Shown: positions 15,884-25,645 of the stretch, one piece after another
Numbering within the stretch: the stretch's first letter is position 1
How the letters are laid out: each line of letters begins with the position of its first letter
From: Opitutaceae bacterium
GTDB taxonomy: Bacteria > Verrucomicrobiota > Verrucomicrobiia > Opitutales > Opitutaceae
Length of the DNA stretch: 50,809 bases
Reading direction: 5' to 3'
Assembly: GCA_947474995.1 (NCBI GenBank)
Contig: CANJNJ010000017.1
Coordinates: 1-50,809 of the forward strand
The notes under the pieces: generated by a model
Told to the model about the DNA's origin: nothing
Seen by the model: the letters and a program-made list of their open reading frames with translations, nothing else
Database searches by the model: none
Made by a program: the position numbers and the translations under genes

Positions 15884-16756
15884 ATGGCCTGCGTGAACGC
15901 CGCCCATACCCGCTCCCTCTTCCTGCTCATCGCCGCCGCGCTGTGCTGGAGCCTTGGCGGGCTGCTGGTCAAGGCCGTCCCCTGGCCGCCGCTCGCGGTC
16001 TCCTCCGGTCGCGGTCTCATTGCGGCGCTTTTTCTCATCGCGACCAACCGGCGGCTGCGTTTCCACCTGTCGCGCGACCAAATCCTCGGGGCCCTCGGCT
16101 ACGCGCTTTGCACCATCACCTTTTGCCTCGCGACCAAGCTCACGACCGCCGCCAACGCGATCCTCCTCCAGTACACCGCGCCCGTGTGGGTCGCGCTCCT
16201 CGGGGCCTGGTTTCTCGGCGAGCATGCCACGAAGGCCGACTGGATCACGATCGCGGTCACCTTGGGCGGCATGACGCTTTTCTTCGCCGACGGCCTCGAA
16301 CTTACCAACGTGCTGGGCAACACCATGGCCGTGACGAGCGGCGTGGGTTTTGCCGCGATGACCCTCGCCCTGCGCAAGCAGAAGGACGGCTCGCCCGTCG
16401 AATCGATCATTCTCGGCAACCTCATCGCCTTTGCCGTCGGCCTCCCGTGGGTCGTCGGCGCACCCTCCCTTTCACCGCAGGGCTGGATGGCTCTCGGGCT
16501 GCTCGGGGTCGTGCAACTCGGCATCTCGTACTGGCTCTATGCGCGCGCCATCCGGCACGTGACCGCGCTGGAGGCCGTAATCATCCCGGTCATCGAACCC
16601 ATTCTCAATCCCATCTGGGTCTTGCTGGCCCTGGGCGAGAAACCGTCCCCGCTTTCGCTCGTCGGCGGCCTCATCGTCCTCAGTGCCGTGACCCTGCGCG
16701 CGGTGACGTCAGTCCGCGACCGGCACCTCGCGTCCAATCCGGTTCATCCGCCGTAA
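15884..16756 (+). CDS. EamA (DMT superfamily) transporter
   Basis: An inner membrane permease of about 290 residues with ten predicted helices arranged as two EamA halves. The first half includes LFLLIAAALCWSLGGLLVKAV and ATKLTTAANAILLQYTAPVWVALLGAWFLGE. The second includes LGNTMAVTSGVGFAAMTLAL, GMLGVVQLGISYWLYARAI and VTALEAVIIPVIEPILNPIWVLLALGE. The two conserved blocks, with their Pro and Glu residues near the ends of helices 4 and 9, are typical for metabolite exporters. The frame is open from 15806; ATG 15884 is chosen because it lies just before the first helix, and a GTG at 15896 is equally close. The substrate is unknown. A second EamA gene lies at 33.9 kb and is not a close copy. Confidence 0.85.
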   Translation: MACVNAAHTRSLFLLIAAALCWSLGGLLVKAVPWPPLAVSSGRGLIAALFLIATNRRLRFHLSRDQILGALGYALCTITFCLATKLTTAANAILLQYTAPVWVALLGAWFLGEHATKADWITIAVTLGGMTLFFADGLELTNVLGNTMAVTSGVGFAAMTLALRKQKDGSPVESIILGNLIAFAVGLPWVVGAPSLSPQGWMALGLLGVVQLGISYWLYARAIRHVTALEAVIIPVIEPILNPIWVLLALGEKPSPLSLVGGLIVLSAVTLRAVTSVRDRHLASNPVHPP

Positions 16757-16817
16757 CAGCCTGTTTACCCAAAACCCTTCGCGTCCCTTCGCGCGCCGGC
16801 TAGCTTCTTGTCTAATC

Positions 16818-19800
16818 ATGCTCCGCCGCCTTCGCCTCTCTTGCGGGCAACTCCTGCTCCTGCTCGGGCTCACCCCGCTGGCGGCCCACGAGGAGTGGAA
16901 TAATTTTCACCTGATTTATTCGGCGAATTTTCAGTACACCTATCCGTTCGACGGGCGCACGCCCAAGATCGCCGTCGCCGCGCTCAACCACCACGACGCG
17001 CCGGCGCCGGCCATCACGTTCACCTTCACCATCAATGGCACCCGCCCAGGCGCCGCCGCCTTTCCCACGTTTCCCGACGGCGGTTTCGTCATCGCCGCGC
17101 CGAACGACTACGGGTTGGCCTCCGCGTTGACCGCGGGAATCTACGACGGCCGCGCCGGCCCGGCGCCCGCGGTCGGCGAGACCAAGGACTTCGTGTTTCA
17201 ATTCGTCGCCGCCCTCGCCCCCGGCGAGTCGCCGCCGCCCGGCACGGTCAACAGCCGGAATCCCGATCCGGATAACAACAACGACATCCCGGGCACGACG
17301 ACCGCGACCGTCAAATTCACCAACCTCGGCGACACGCCGGCTCTTTCCGGCCCGTTTCCGTGCAGCGGGATCATCCGCTTTCCGACGATTTCCGGCAGTC
17401 CACCGCCCTCCAATCTGCGCGTCGAGGTGGCCACGCCGTTCTCCAACTGGCTGCCGCTCACGCTCACCGGCTTTCCCACGGGCGCCGGTCCCGCCTCTTC
17501 GTTCTCCCAGGGCCTGCCCTCGCGCAACGACTGGCATATTCGCATCAGCTCGGACGGCTACCAGACCATCGTCGTGGCCCTCGGATTTCTCAACGAGCCG
17601 CACCCGCCCTTCGAACTTACGCTCACACCCGCCGCCGTCCCGGATCTCGATTACCGCCGCGTGGCGGCGATCGCGACCCCCACCGGCTTCTGGCGCGGCG
17701 TGGTCTCGGAAAGCGCAGGCACGTTCGTGGCATTTCCCGGTCAGGAGAACTGGAAGTCCGCGGTCACCGAGACCGAGAGCCGCGCGCTGCGCTCCGCCGC
17801 GCGCCTCTACAAGTATCGTTTCGACGGCACCAAAATTTGGGAGCACGCGCCCGGTTGGGAAACGTGGGCCGGCGACATGACGCCCGACGGCCGCTACGTC
17901 GCCTACGCGCTCAATCCCACCATCCTCAGTTTCTCCCCTCCGACGGAAAGCAAGCTCGTGCTCCTCGATGGCGCGACCGGGGTCCCGATCTGGACGCGCG
18001 CCGCGCCGCCCTCCGATGCGGCGGTCGGGCGCAAAATCGATGCGCTCGAGCTCGCCTTCTCGCCCGACGCGCGCTGGCTCGCCGTCGGCAGCGCCGGCGG
18101 CGGCACGGTCACGCTCGTCGAGCGGGCCACGGGGAATTTCGTTTGGACGATTCCTGGCGCTGGCACACGCTCCTTTTGCCAGATCCGCAAGCTTCGCTTC
18201 AGCCCCGACTCCCAGTTCCTCTATTGCGGCAGCGGTGACAGCCAGCTTCGCAAACTTCGCGTCGGGGATGGCGCGGTCCTCTGGCGGGTCTTCATCGGCG
18301 GCTGGCCCTCCGTCAACGGCCTCGATCTCACGCCCGACGGCGCGTGGCTGACCGTGGGGACAAAAAGCCTCGATGCCACCGTGATCCGCGCGAGTGACGG
18401 TTTCACGCAGTGGCAAAAGGAAACCCAATTCCTCGACGCCGTCAGCGCCCCCGACGGACGCCACCTCGCGACGACCGGCGGCCAAGTCTATCGCCTCATC
18501 GACGGCTCGCTCGCCGGCATGACCAAGGCGACCGGGCTCACGCGCTTCACCCCCGATGGACGCCACGTGCTCCAGATTGATCGCGACGTCCGCCTGCTCG
18601 ATCTCGGCGGCAAGCTGCTCAAGACGTTCGATCCCTCGGGCATCGGCCCGGCCCTCGGTGAGCGCCCGCAGTGGGCGCACCTTTCGGCCGACGGCCGGTA
18701 CGCGATTCTCCTCGGCCGCGACATGGCCAGCCCGTCGCAAACCGGCATCGCCATCTACGAACGCCGCATCGCCAGCGCAACCGTGTCCGCACCGCTCATC
18801 ACTGGCTCTCCGTTGCCCCTGGTCGTCGCGACCGGCACCAGCGCCACCTTGCTGGCCAGCGCCTCGGGCCCCGGGCCACTGAGTTATCAATGGCGAAAGA
18901 ACGGTTCCGCCCTGCCCGGCGCTTTGAGCGCGGCGCTGGTTCTGGCTTCCGCCCAGGCCCCAGATGCCGGCGACTATAGCTGCCTCGTCACCAACGCCGC
19001 GGGTACCGCGATGACGGCGGTGGCCAAGCTCGACGTCGTTGCGCCTGATGTCACGAACCCAGCGCGCTTGACCAATCTCGCGGTGCTCGCGGATGTCAGC
19101 CCCGCGGTGCCTCTCTCCGTCGGCTTTGCGATCGGCGGCTCTCCGGTGGCCAGCACCAAGACGCTCCTCATACGTGGCGCCGGCCCGTCGCTCAGCACGC
19201 AGGGCATTGCCACGGGGACGCTCCCGGCTGTCCGCGTCACGCTCTTTGATGGCGCGACACCCGTGCTCACGAATGACGACTGGTCGAAGAGCCCCGATGT
19301 CCCCGCCCTCACCACCCGACTCCAAGCGTTTCCCTTCCTCGTCGGCAGTAAGGACGCCGCGCTCGCCGCGACGGCCGTTAGCGGCAGTTACAGCATGCAG
19401 CTCGGCAGCGCCACCGCCGCCGGCGCTGGCACGGTTTTGGCCGAAATCTACGACGGCACGTCCGCTTTTGCCGCGGTGACGCCTCGGCTCGTCAACGTCT
19501 CCGCCCGCACGGACGTTGACGCCACCCACCGGCTCGTCGCCGGCTTCGTCATTACCGGCGGCGCCGCTCGGACCGTGTTGATCCGCGGGATCGGGCCAGG
19601 GCTGGCGGAGTTCGGTATCCGCACCGTACTGTTCGATCCGCAACTTGAATTATTCGCCGGCGCGACGCCGCTCGCGACCAATGACAATTGGCACGAGGCC
19701 CCCAACGCCGTCGCGATCGCGTCGGCTGCTTTGCAGGTCAACGCCTTCCCCCTGCCCCCCACGTCACGGGACGCCGCGCTCCTGCTTACGCTCCCGCCCG

Positions 19801-19877
19801 GCAACTACAGCGCCCAAGTCAGCGGCGCCACGGGTTCCGCCGGCAACGCCCTCGTCGAAGTCTACGAAGTCCCGTAG
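16818..19877 (+). CDS. Large secreted propeller/Ig-like protein
   Basis: A 1019-residue exported protein of unknown function. RLRLSCGQLLLLLGLTPLAAH is a signal peptide. Residues about 25-280 form a beta-rich N-terminal region. Residues about 280-640 contain WD40/PQQ-like blades, for example WAGDMTPDGRYVAYAL, LAFSPDARWLAVGSAGGGTVTLVE, KLRFSPDSQFLYCGSGDSQLRKL and GLDLTPDGAWLTVGT. An Ig-like module spans about 657-743 (SYQWRKNGSALPG, GDYSCLVTNAAG). Two copies of a domain common in secreted Verrucomicrobiota proteins close the chain (about 744-886 and 887-1019), each with a LIRG-x-GP core and a NDxW block. ATG 16818 begins the signal peptide. It may be a surface or matrix protein; no enzyme motif is visible. 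Confidence 0.8.
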   Translation: MLRRLRLSCGQLLLLLGLTPLAAHEEWNNFHLIYSANFQYTYPFDGRTPKIAVAALNHHDAPAPAITFTFTINGTRPGAAAFPTFPDGGFVIAAPNDYGLASALTAGIYDGRAGPAPAVGETKDFVFQFVAALAPGESPPPGTVNSRNPDPDNNNDIPGTTTATVKFTNLGDTPALSGPFPCSGIIRFPTISGSPPPSNLRVEVATPFSNWLPLTLTGFPTGAGPASSFSQGLPSRNDWHIRISSDGYQTIVVALGFLNEPHPPFELTLTPAAVPDLDYRRVAAIATPTGFWRGVVSESAGTFVAFPGQENWKSAVTETESRALRSAARLYKYRFDGTKIWEHAPGWETWAGDMTPDGRYVAYALNPTILSFSPPTESKLVLLDGATGVPIWTRAAPPSDAAVGRKIDALELAFSPDARWLAVGSAGGGTVTLVERATGNFVWTIPGAGTRSFCQIRKLRFSPDSQFLYCGSGDSQLRKLRVGDGAVLWRVFIGGWPSVNGLDLTPDGAWLTVGTKSLDATVIRASDGFTQWQKETQFLDAVSAPDGRHLATTGGQVYRLIDGSLAGMTKATGLTRFTPDGRHVLQIDRDVRLLDLGGKLLKTFDPSGIGPALGERPQWAHLSADGRYAILLGRDMASPSQTGIAIYERRIASATVSAPLITGSPLPLVVATGTSATLLASASGPGPLSYQWRKNGSALPGALSAALVLASAQAPDAGDYSCLVTNAAGTAMTAVAKLDVVAPDVTNPARLTNLAVLADVSPAVPLSVGFAIGGSPVASTKTLLIRGAGPSLSTQGIATGTLPAVRVTLFDGATPVLTNDDWSKSPDVPALTTRLQAFPFLVGSKDAALAATAVSGSYSMQLGSATAAGAGTVLAEIYDGTSAFAAVTPRLVNVSARTDVDATHRLVAGFVITGGAARTVLIRGIGPGLAEFGIRTVLFDPQLELFAGATPLATNDNWHEAPNAVAIASAALQVNAFPLPPTSRDAALLLTLPPGNYSAQVSGATGSAGNALVEVYEVP

Positions 19878-19943
19878 CTCCCCCTCGCCACCTCCCTCGC
19901 CGCACTCGCGCTTACTTCGGCCTTCAACGCCCAACGAGTTCCC

Positions 19944-20591
19944 CTACCGCCCCGGCGGCCGCAATTCGCTCGCGAGCGAATTCCAGCCGGTCTCCGTGAA
20001 ATTCTTCCCGAGCGTGACGCGAAGGTCCTTGATCCGCTGCAGCCTCGCCTGCTCCTTCTGATATTCGGGAGCGCCAATCACCATTTTGCCGACGCGGTTC
20101 TCCAGTCGCTTGATCGCCAGATCGGCGGCATCGAGCGCCGCTTTGACGTCGGCCTTGTCGGCGGGCGACGGGTCGAATTCATACACGGCGACTTCGGCCG
20201 TGCCCTCGGGTCGGGCCGATGGGGGGGGCGCGAGCAGCGGCGCCTGCTTCCGGGCCAGTCGCTGGCACTGGATGTTGATGTCGTACCTCAAATCATCGTA
20301 TTTGGCCGCGTCGAATTTTTCCAACAGCCGGTTGGCCCGCGAGGCGAGTTCCCGCTGGTGGCCCAGCAGGGTTGCCTTGGTCTGCGGGTCCCGGTCCTGC
20401 TGGATCAGAGTATAGAAGCGCGCCAGATCCAGTTCCAGCACCTTGCGCTGCTCCGCGTGGTCCACGACCGCGGCCGGCTCCTCGGCGGCGTTGGCCAAGG
20501 GCAGGTGCAGCGCGAAGCTGGCGAGCAGCGCGGAGACAAGGCGGGGACTAAAGTGAAAGAGAGTCATGAGAAGGAATGGGGCGAGTTTCAT
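19944..20591 (-). CDS. Exported helical protein of unknown function
   Basis: A 215-residue protein. FLLMTLFHFSPRLVSALLASFALHLPLANA is a signal peptide with probable cleavage at ANA-AE. The mature protein is rich in charged helices (VLELDLARFYTLIQQDRDPQTKATLLGHQRELASRANRLLEKF, and ADVKAALDAADLAIKRLENRVGK), suggesting coiled-coil contact. I do not recognise a domain. ATG 20591 has GGACGGAG about 10 bases before it. Another ATG at 20567 is possible, and the longer frame to 20714 is rejected because its added residues are Arg-rich and overlap the end of the DUF1552 gene. It is the last gene of a same-strand run starting with the two heme proteins, 119 bp after DUF1552, so co-expression is plausible. 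Confidence 0.68.
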   Translation of the reverse strand: MKLAPFLLMTLFHFSPRLVSALLASFALHLPLANAAEEPAAVVDHAEQRKVLELDLARFYTLIQQDRDPQTKATLLGHQRELASRANRLLEKFDAAKYDDLRYDINIQCQRLARKQAPLLAPPPSARPEGTAEVAVYEFDPSPADKADVKAALDAADLAIKRLENRVGKMVIGAPEYQKEQARLQRIKDLRVTLGKNFTETGWNSLASELRPPGR

Positions 20592-20710
20592 TAGGGCGAC
20601 TCCGTCCGGGCCCGGAGTCTGGCGTCGCCCCTGCAAGGTGGACCGGGCGCTCCGCGCACGGTCAGGCGGCGCACGACGTGCACCGCCCACCCGGCACGAG
20701 CTTCGTTCGC

Positions 20711-22060
20711 TCACGTCATTTCCATGCCGCGGAAGGTGCCGGTCGAGGAGGAGAAGTACTTTTCCTCGATGCCGAGGCGATGGAGCATGGTAAGGTGGAG
20801 ATTCGACAGCGGATAGTTGTTATCCGGATCGAACATCAGATGCTGGCCATGCTTAAAGCCACCGCCCGCGAGAATGGTCGGCAGGTTCGTCGTCAGATGC
20901 GAGTTGGCGTCGTAGAAATTGGACCCAAACAGGACCTGCGTGCGATCGAGGAGGGTTTCGCCGCCTTCCGTAGCCGCCTTCAATCCATCGAGGAACCGAT
21001 TGAGGTTCTTGAAATGCTGGACATCGATCGCCTGCAGCTGGGTGAGCTTTTCGGGCTGTTTGCCATGGTGCGAAAGCCCGTGGTACTGCTCGGTAATCGT
21101 GACGCCCACCTTACTCTCGATGACCGGCGTTCCGGTCCCGCTGACGAACAAGGTGATCGCCCGCGTGGAATCAGTCTGGAGCGCGAGCAGCACGGTGTCG
21201 TACATCACCTTCTCCTTTTCGACGAGCAGGCCGTTGCTGGCCGGATCGACCGGAACCGGCGTCGTGACGGCCGGCTTGGGTTTCCGCTCCCAACCCTGGC
21301 TCGCTTCCAGATTTCGCTCGAGCGTTCGCACGCCCGTGAAGAACTGGTCGACCCGTTCACGGTCCTCGGCGCTGATCTTGCGCTTTAGATCCTTCGACTG
21401 GTCGGTGACGGTATCGAGAATGCTGCGCCCGGTCTCGAGCCGGAGAATCTGCGCTTCGACCTCGTCCGGCGTGCCCTGCACGAAAAGCTGCTTGTAGACA
21501 TTCGCCGCCTTTTGTTCCGGCGGGATGGCCACCCCGCCGCCGGTGAACGAGAGACCGGTGTTGCCGTTGATCGACAGGGTCAGCGACGGGAAACGCGTCA
21601 GCGTCCCCAACCGCTGCGCCACGACCTGATCGAGCGAGATCGTATTCTTGAACGAACCGCTCGCCGGATGCGGCGCACCGGTCAACCACGCCACTTCCGT
21701 GGGGTGACTGCCGACCACGTTCGGCAGCGACGTGCCGCTGAACACGGTGAAATTATTCCGGTGCTCCTTGATCAGTTCGAGGTAGGGCGACAGCACATAG
21801 TCGCGGCCCGGGGTCTTGGGGAAAAAATTCGCCGGCACAAAGCCGAGATTGTGCTCCACCGCGAACATGCGCCGGGGCTTGGCGCCGGGCGCGAGGGGCG
21901 AAGACGACGCCTGCGCGCGGGCAAAAGACGGCAGCATCGCATCGAGGAACGGCAGGGAGAGGGCCACGCCGGCCCCGCGGAGGAAGTGACGCCGGGACAA
22001 CGGGGTTCGGGTCGAGATGAAGGGTCCGGAGCCGGGCTGGTCTTTCGAGTGAGATTTCAT
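20711..22060 (-). CDS. DUF1552 protein, Tat-exported
   Basis: A 449-residue protein of the DUF1552 family, which in Planctomycetota and Verrucomicrobiota regularly accompanies DUF1592-type heme proteins; its biochemical role is not established. The twin-arginine motif LSRRHFLRGAGVALSLPFLDAM (Arg23-Arg24) marks it for folded export by Tat. Blocks typical of the family are AVEHNLGFVPANFFP, GSHPTEVAWLTGA, SLDQVVAQRLG, LTLSINGN and VTITEQYHGLSHHGK. It ends TGTFRGMEMT. The ATG at 22060 places the Tat motif at the expected position. It lies 76 bp downstream of the first heme protein gene, supporting one operon and a joint periplasmic function. Confidence 0.9.
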   Translation of the reverse strand: MKSHSKDQPGSGPFISTRTPLSRRHFLRGAGVALSLPFLDAMLPSFARAQASSSPLAPGAKPRRMFAVEHNLGFVPANFFPKTPGRDYVLSPYLELIKEHRNNFTVFSGTSLPNVVGSHPTEVAWLTGAPHPASGSFKNTISLDQVVAQRLGTLTRFPSLTLSINGNTGLSFTGGGVAIPPEQKAANVYKQLFVQGTPDEVEAQILRLETGRSILDTVTDQSKDLKRKISAEDRERVDQFFTGVRTLERNLEASQGWERKPKPAVTTPVPVDPASNGLLVEKEKVMYDTVLLALQTDSTRAITLFVSGTGTPVIESKVGVTITEQYHGLSHHGKQPEKLTQLQAIDVQHFKNLNRFLDGLKAATEGGETLLDRTQVLFGSNFYDANSHLTTNLPTILAGGGFKHGQHLMFDPDNNYPLSNLHLTMLHRLGIEEKYFSSSTGTFRGMEMT

Positions 22061-22136
22061 GGTCAGGAAGAGAGCTGATGGGGGAAACGAGGGTTAGTTT
22101 GTCATGCTGGACGTTAGCGAAGCATGACAAGAAAGC

Positions 22137-25109
22137 TTATTTCTTCAGGAAGAGATCACTCTGGATGATCGCGTTCACGATGCTGCGTACGCCGTAGTGG
22201 CTCGACGCCGTGCTTTGCAGGATTTGGTCGAGCTTGGCGCGATCGCTGAAGCCAATCGGAGCGCCTGTCGCAAAGATCACCAACTGCCGCGCAATATTGC
22301 GGGCAATCAGCGGTTCGTCCTGCAGGAGCAGGTTCTTCAGCTCGCGCACATCCTTGAAGGCCCGGCCGTCGGGCAACTGGCCGCTGGGGTCGACCGGCAA
22401 AGCGAGGAAGTACCGAAGCGGCCAGCCATTGTGGCCAAAGCCCACCGCGGGAGTCTGGCCTTTTTCCGCGATGGCGCGGTAGCGCGTCCGATAACCACCA
22501 AGGACGTCGAAGCTCTCCAAGGCAAAACCGGCCGGGTCGATTTTTCGGTGGCACATGGCGCAGCTTTCGTCCGCGCGATGCTTGTCGAGCTGCTCGCGAA
22601 TCGTAGTCGCGCCACGCACGTCGACATCGACCGCCTTGACGGCGGCGGGCGGCAGCGGAATTTCATAGCCGAGGATCCTTTCATTGATCCATTTTCCGCG
22701 GAGCACGGGCGAGGTGGACGTGCCGTTGGCCGTCACCTTGAGCACCGCCGCCTGGGTCATGAGGCCCCCGCGCACGCTCTTGGCCGGCAGCGAAACCCGC
22801 CGGAACTCCACGCCCAGGACGCCGCGAATGCCGTAGTGAGTCGCGAGGCGCTCGTTGAGGAAGACAAAGTCCGAGTCCACGATATTGCGCGCGGGCAGGT
22901 TGCGTTGAACCAGGTCGTTGACGAAGAGCCGGGTTTCTTCGGCGGCATCCTCCACGAGCGCGTCGTCGATGAAGTAATCGTTATACAAATTCAGATCCGG
23001 CGTGGTCTCGTCCATCTTCCGGATTTCGAGCCAGTAGTCGCAAAACGCGTCGATGAACCTCCGGGACCGCGGATCCGCGAGCAACCGATTCGTTTCCGCC
23101 TGCAAGACTTCGGGCTGGTGCAGGTCACCCGCGGTGACGTGCCGAAGGAGCGCCGCATCCGGCTGCGAGTTCCACAGAAACAAGGCGAGGCGTGAGGCCA
23201 GCGCGTAGTCGTCGAGCCGGCCGGGATCACCGTCGTCGAGATAGACAAATTTTTCCGAGGCCAGCGCCGCCGTGTAACACGCCGTCAGGGCCCCGGCGAA
23301 ACCGATGCCACGATCATAGCGGCTCTTGAACAGGGCCAGCAACCGCTGCACGTCGCTCTCCTCGACCGTGCGCCGGTAGGCCGTCGGCAAGAAAGCCCGC
23401 AGCAAACGCTCCGCGTCCTGCGCCGGATTGTTGGATTCCACCTCCACCAGGACCTTGGCGGTGCGGGTGAAGCCACGTCCGCCTTGCTGGACCGGAGGCG
23501 GTGCGGCTGGCGCGGGTGCCGCGGCGGCGAGCGGATCGGCCGGGGCAGCACCCTTCGCCGCCGGATTACCACGTCCGGCACGACCGCCACCGGCTCCCGG
23601 ACCCCCGCGGGGGCCACCGAGCGTCGCCGTGACGACATCGATTTCGATCCCAGTCTTGCCCGTAGCCTTCTTCAAGGGGAGATCACCGAACAGCAGCCGA
23701 TAGCCGGCGGTCGTCGACTCGTCGTAAAGCGGGCCCTCGACGTCCATCCACTTGAACGCCACGCCGGGCGTGCCGTCGACTTGGGCCAGCTTGTTGACAT
23801 AGCCATTGAAGCCGCCCGAAAAGCCCGGCCGCGACCGGAAGAAACGGACGGCATCGGTCGTGATCTTCTCGTTCGCGGCGAGGTAAACATTCTTCAGCTC
23901 GACCGTCTTGTCGTCGGGCGTGAGATCAAAGGTCCCAATCCGATGGGCACCCGACACCGGAAAGTAGGTCGCGTAGACGTGAATCGGTTCGTCACGTCGG
24001 CCGCGTGAAACATCCCAGTGATTCGGCACCTGCCACTCGGCGGGCAACGCGCCGTATTCCACGGCTCCTTCCGGCCGGCGGCCGAAAATCGAGTTTGTCG
24101 GCACGAGGGTGCCGAACGGCCCGACCCAAATCGTGTAGCCCGAGAGCCGGAGATTGTAGCGCCCGGTCACGGGAGCCGCGAACACGTTCCACTCGGACTG
24201 GAATCCGGTGCGATACATGCTCGCCGTGTAGCCCATGGCTTCCTGGTCGCGCCGCGCTGGATTGTCATCGCCAGCGAACAAAGGCTGCATGGCTTTGATT
24301 CCGGTGACCTGCGGGCCCTTGGCCACATCGCCGCCGCGGCCACCGTAAATATTTCCGCCACCCCGGCCGCCCTGGCCGTAAGTGATCATGACTTCCGGAT
24401 CGGCGCCATGATCGAGCACCGGGAACCGGCCGCGGTTGGGGTTGCCGTCCTGATTGGTGAAATTGAAATTATTGCGCGCCCAGTAGCGGGTGACGTTGGT
24501 CTCGGGCTGCACGTACTTCGCCGTCATCACCTGCTTGATCGCATACTCGGCCGCTTCCAGGTATTTTTGCATGTGGACGTACGAAACGTCCAACGCGCGG
24601 CTCACTTTGTTGTAATTGTCCGCCAATCCGTCCTGCGGCAATTGGTCCTGCACCTGGAGGTACGGCGCCTGAAGAATATCCCGGACCGTGTTTTCGTATT
24701 CCGTCCGATTGAGCCGGCGGTGAATGGAACGTCCCGAGCGCGCGATTCGGCCTTCGTCGGTCGTGGTCAGCGTGGCGTCCAGGCTCTTGATGAAAGACGC
24801 CAACGCAGCCGCCTCCGGCCGCTTCTTTTCCGCGGGCGGCATCTCGCCTGCCTGGACGCGATCGTGCATCTTCACCCACTGGGCAAAGTTGGCCGGATCA
24901 CTCGGGTCGTATTTTAGGCTCGTGAGATCGAGGTCGCCCTCCTTGTCCACGTCGTTGTGGCACGAGGAACAATGGCGATCGGTGAAGGCCATGACGCCGT
25001 CCCCCAGAATGGGCGACGCGCTGAATCCCGGTCGACCGGAGGCGACGAGGAGAACGCCGAACGCCAAAAGGGAAACGCGGGGCACGACAGAAGTGATTTG
25101 CACATTCAT
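22137..25109 (-). CDS. DUF1587/1592/1588/1585 heme protein, copy 1
   Basis: A 990-residue exported multi-domain protein of a PVC-specific family, presumed to act in periplasmic redox chemistry, perhaps oxidative polymer breakdown; that role is inference. A signal peptide (VSLLAFGVLLVASGRPGFSAS) precedes a cytochrome-like N-terminal heme motif CSSCH (Cys47, Cys50, His51). The DUF1587 block RRLNRTEYENTVRDIL comes next, then a carbohydrate-binding-like central region. The DUF1592 block EKFVYLDDGDPGRLDDYALASRLALFLWNSQPD and DUF1588 region FVFLNERLATHYGI follow. A C-terminal DUF1585 part holds a second CxxCH, CAMCH (Cys850, Cys853, His854). A Gly/Ala/Pro-rich insert of about 50 residues interrupts the middle. 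It is paralogous to the gene at 25646-28414. Confidence 0.92.
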   Translation of the reverse strand: MNVQITSVVPRVSLLAFGVLLVASGRPGFSASPILGDGVMAFTDRHCSSCHNDVDKEGDLDLTSLKYDPSDPANFAQWVKMHDRVQAGEMPPAEKKRPEAAALASFIKSLDATLTTTDEGRIARSGRSIHRRLNRTEYENTVRDILQAPYLQVQDQLPQDGLADNYNKVSRALDVSYVHMQKYLEAAEYAIKQVMTAKYVQPETNVTRYWARNNFNFTNQDGNPNRGRFPVLDHGADPEVMITYGQGGRGGGNIYGGRGGDVAKGPQVTGIKAMQPLFAGDDNPARRDQEAMGYTASMYRTGFQSEWNVFAAPVTGRYNLRLSGYTIWVGPFGTLVPTNSIFGRRPEGAVEYGALPAEWQVPNHWDVSRGRRDEPIHVYATYFPVSGAHRIGTFDLTPDDKTVELKNVYLAANEKITTDAVRFFRSRPGFSGGFNGYVNKLAQVDGTPGVAFKWMDVEGPLYDESTTAGYRLLFGDLPLKKATGKTGIEIDVVTATLGGPRGGPGAGGGRAGRGNPAAKGAAPADPLAAAAPAPAAPPPVQQGGRGFTRTAKVLVEVESNNPAQDAERLLRAFLPTAYRRTVEESDVQRLLALFKSRYDRGIGFAGALTACYTAALASEKFVYLDDGDPGRLDDYALASRLALFLWNSQPDAALLRHVTAGDLHQPEVLQAETNRLLADPRSRRFIDAFCDYWLEIRKMDETTPDLNLYNDYFIDDALVEDAAEETRLFVNDLVQRNLPARNIVDSDFVFLNERLATHYGIRGVLGVEFRRVSLPAKSVRGGLMTQAAVLKVTANGTSTSPVLRGKWINERILGYEIPLPPAAVKAVDVDVRGATTIREQLDKHRADESCAMCHRKIDPAGFALESFDVLGGYRTRYRAIAEKGQTPAVGFGHNGWPLRYFLALPVDPSGQLPDGRAFKDVRELKNLLLQDEPLIARNIARQLVIFATGAPIGFSDRAKLDQILQSTASSHYGVRSIVNAIIQSDLFLKK

Positions 25110-25645
25110 GGGACAGCGAAGCGAACGGAGGAACGAGACCGAAATGGGGTAGTGAGGGGTAGCGCTAAGCAGGAGGCCGGCAGCTCGAGCAGTCTAGCCG
25201 TAACTTCTGATCAGAACCGTGCGCGGGCGAGTCTGAAAATTCCTCATGATCGGCGCGGCCGCGGTTGTTATTCTGAGCCGGACTCATGCCCCCCCACCGT
25301 AAAACGGGTTTTGCGCCGGGCGGGCAGAAACCGATTCGTTGGTCGTTTCGCCTTTAGGCGGAATCCGACCAATTCAAGCCTTCCGCCTAAAGGCGGGACT
25401 ACAAACCAAGCGCAGTTTAGGAGAGTCGAAAGGTGAAAGTGGAAAGATATCCCGCTTATTAGATTAGATTCGAGCCACCCAAATCGGTGACTCCTCATTC
25501 ACGGTCTACACCTCGGGCAACTTTCTACCCGTCTGGACTTTCAACGGTTCGTGACCACGTTTCGACCGGCACGTCACCCCCGCCCCCGCACCAGTCCCCA
25601 GCGAAATTTTTCGCTGGGGAAACCGAGGACCTCGACCCAACGGGC
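25110..25645. other. Gene-free spacer between the two heme protein genes
   Basis: About 535 bases with no supported gene. It contains one family B inverted repeat (25339-25409) and, to its right, a more A+T-rich stretch. The promoter of copy 1 should lie at the left end and the terminator of copy 2 at the right end; I cannot place either exactly. Confidence 0.6.
25339..25409. repeat. Dispersed inverted repeat, family B, copy 2
   Basis: The left arm TTGGTCGTTTCGCCTTTAGG continues GCGGAA. The right arm TTCCGCCTAAAGGCGGGACT continues ACAAACCAA. They pair with a few mismatches around a spacer of about 17 bases, and each arm carries its own CGCCTTTAGGCG mini-hairpin. It lies between two genes of the same strand. 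Confidence 0.85.

Noticed and set aside
16812-19643. A 943-codon minus-strand frame
   Set aside because: Antisense to the secreted propeller/Ig protein, which has a signal peptide and recognisable domains; the shadow is Arg/Gly/Glu-biased without motifs.
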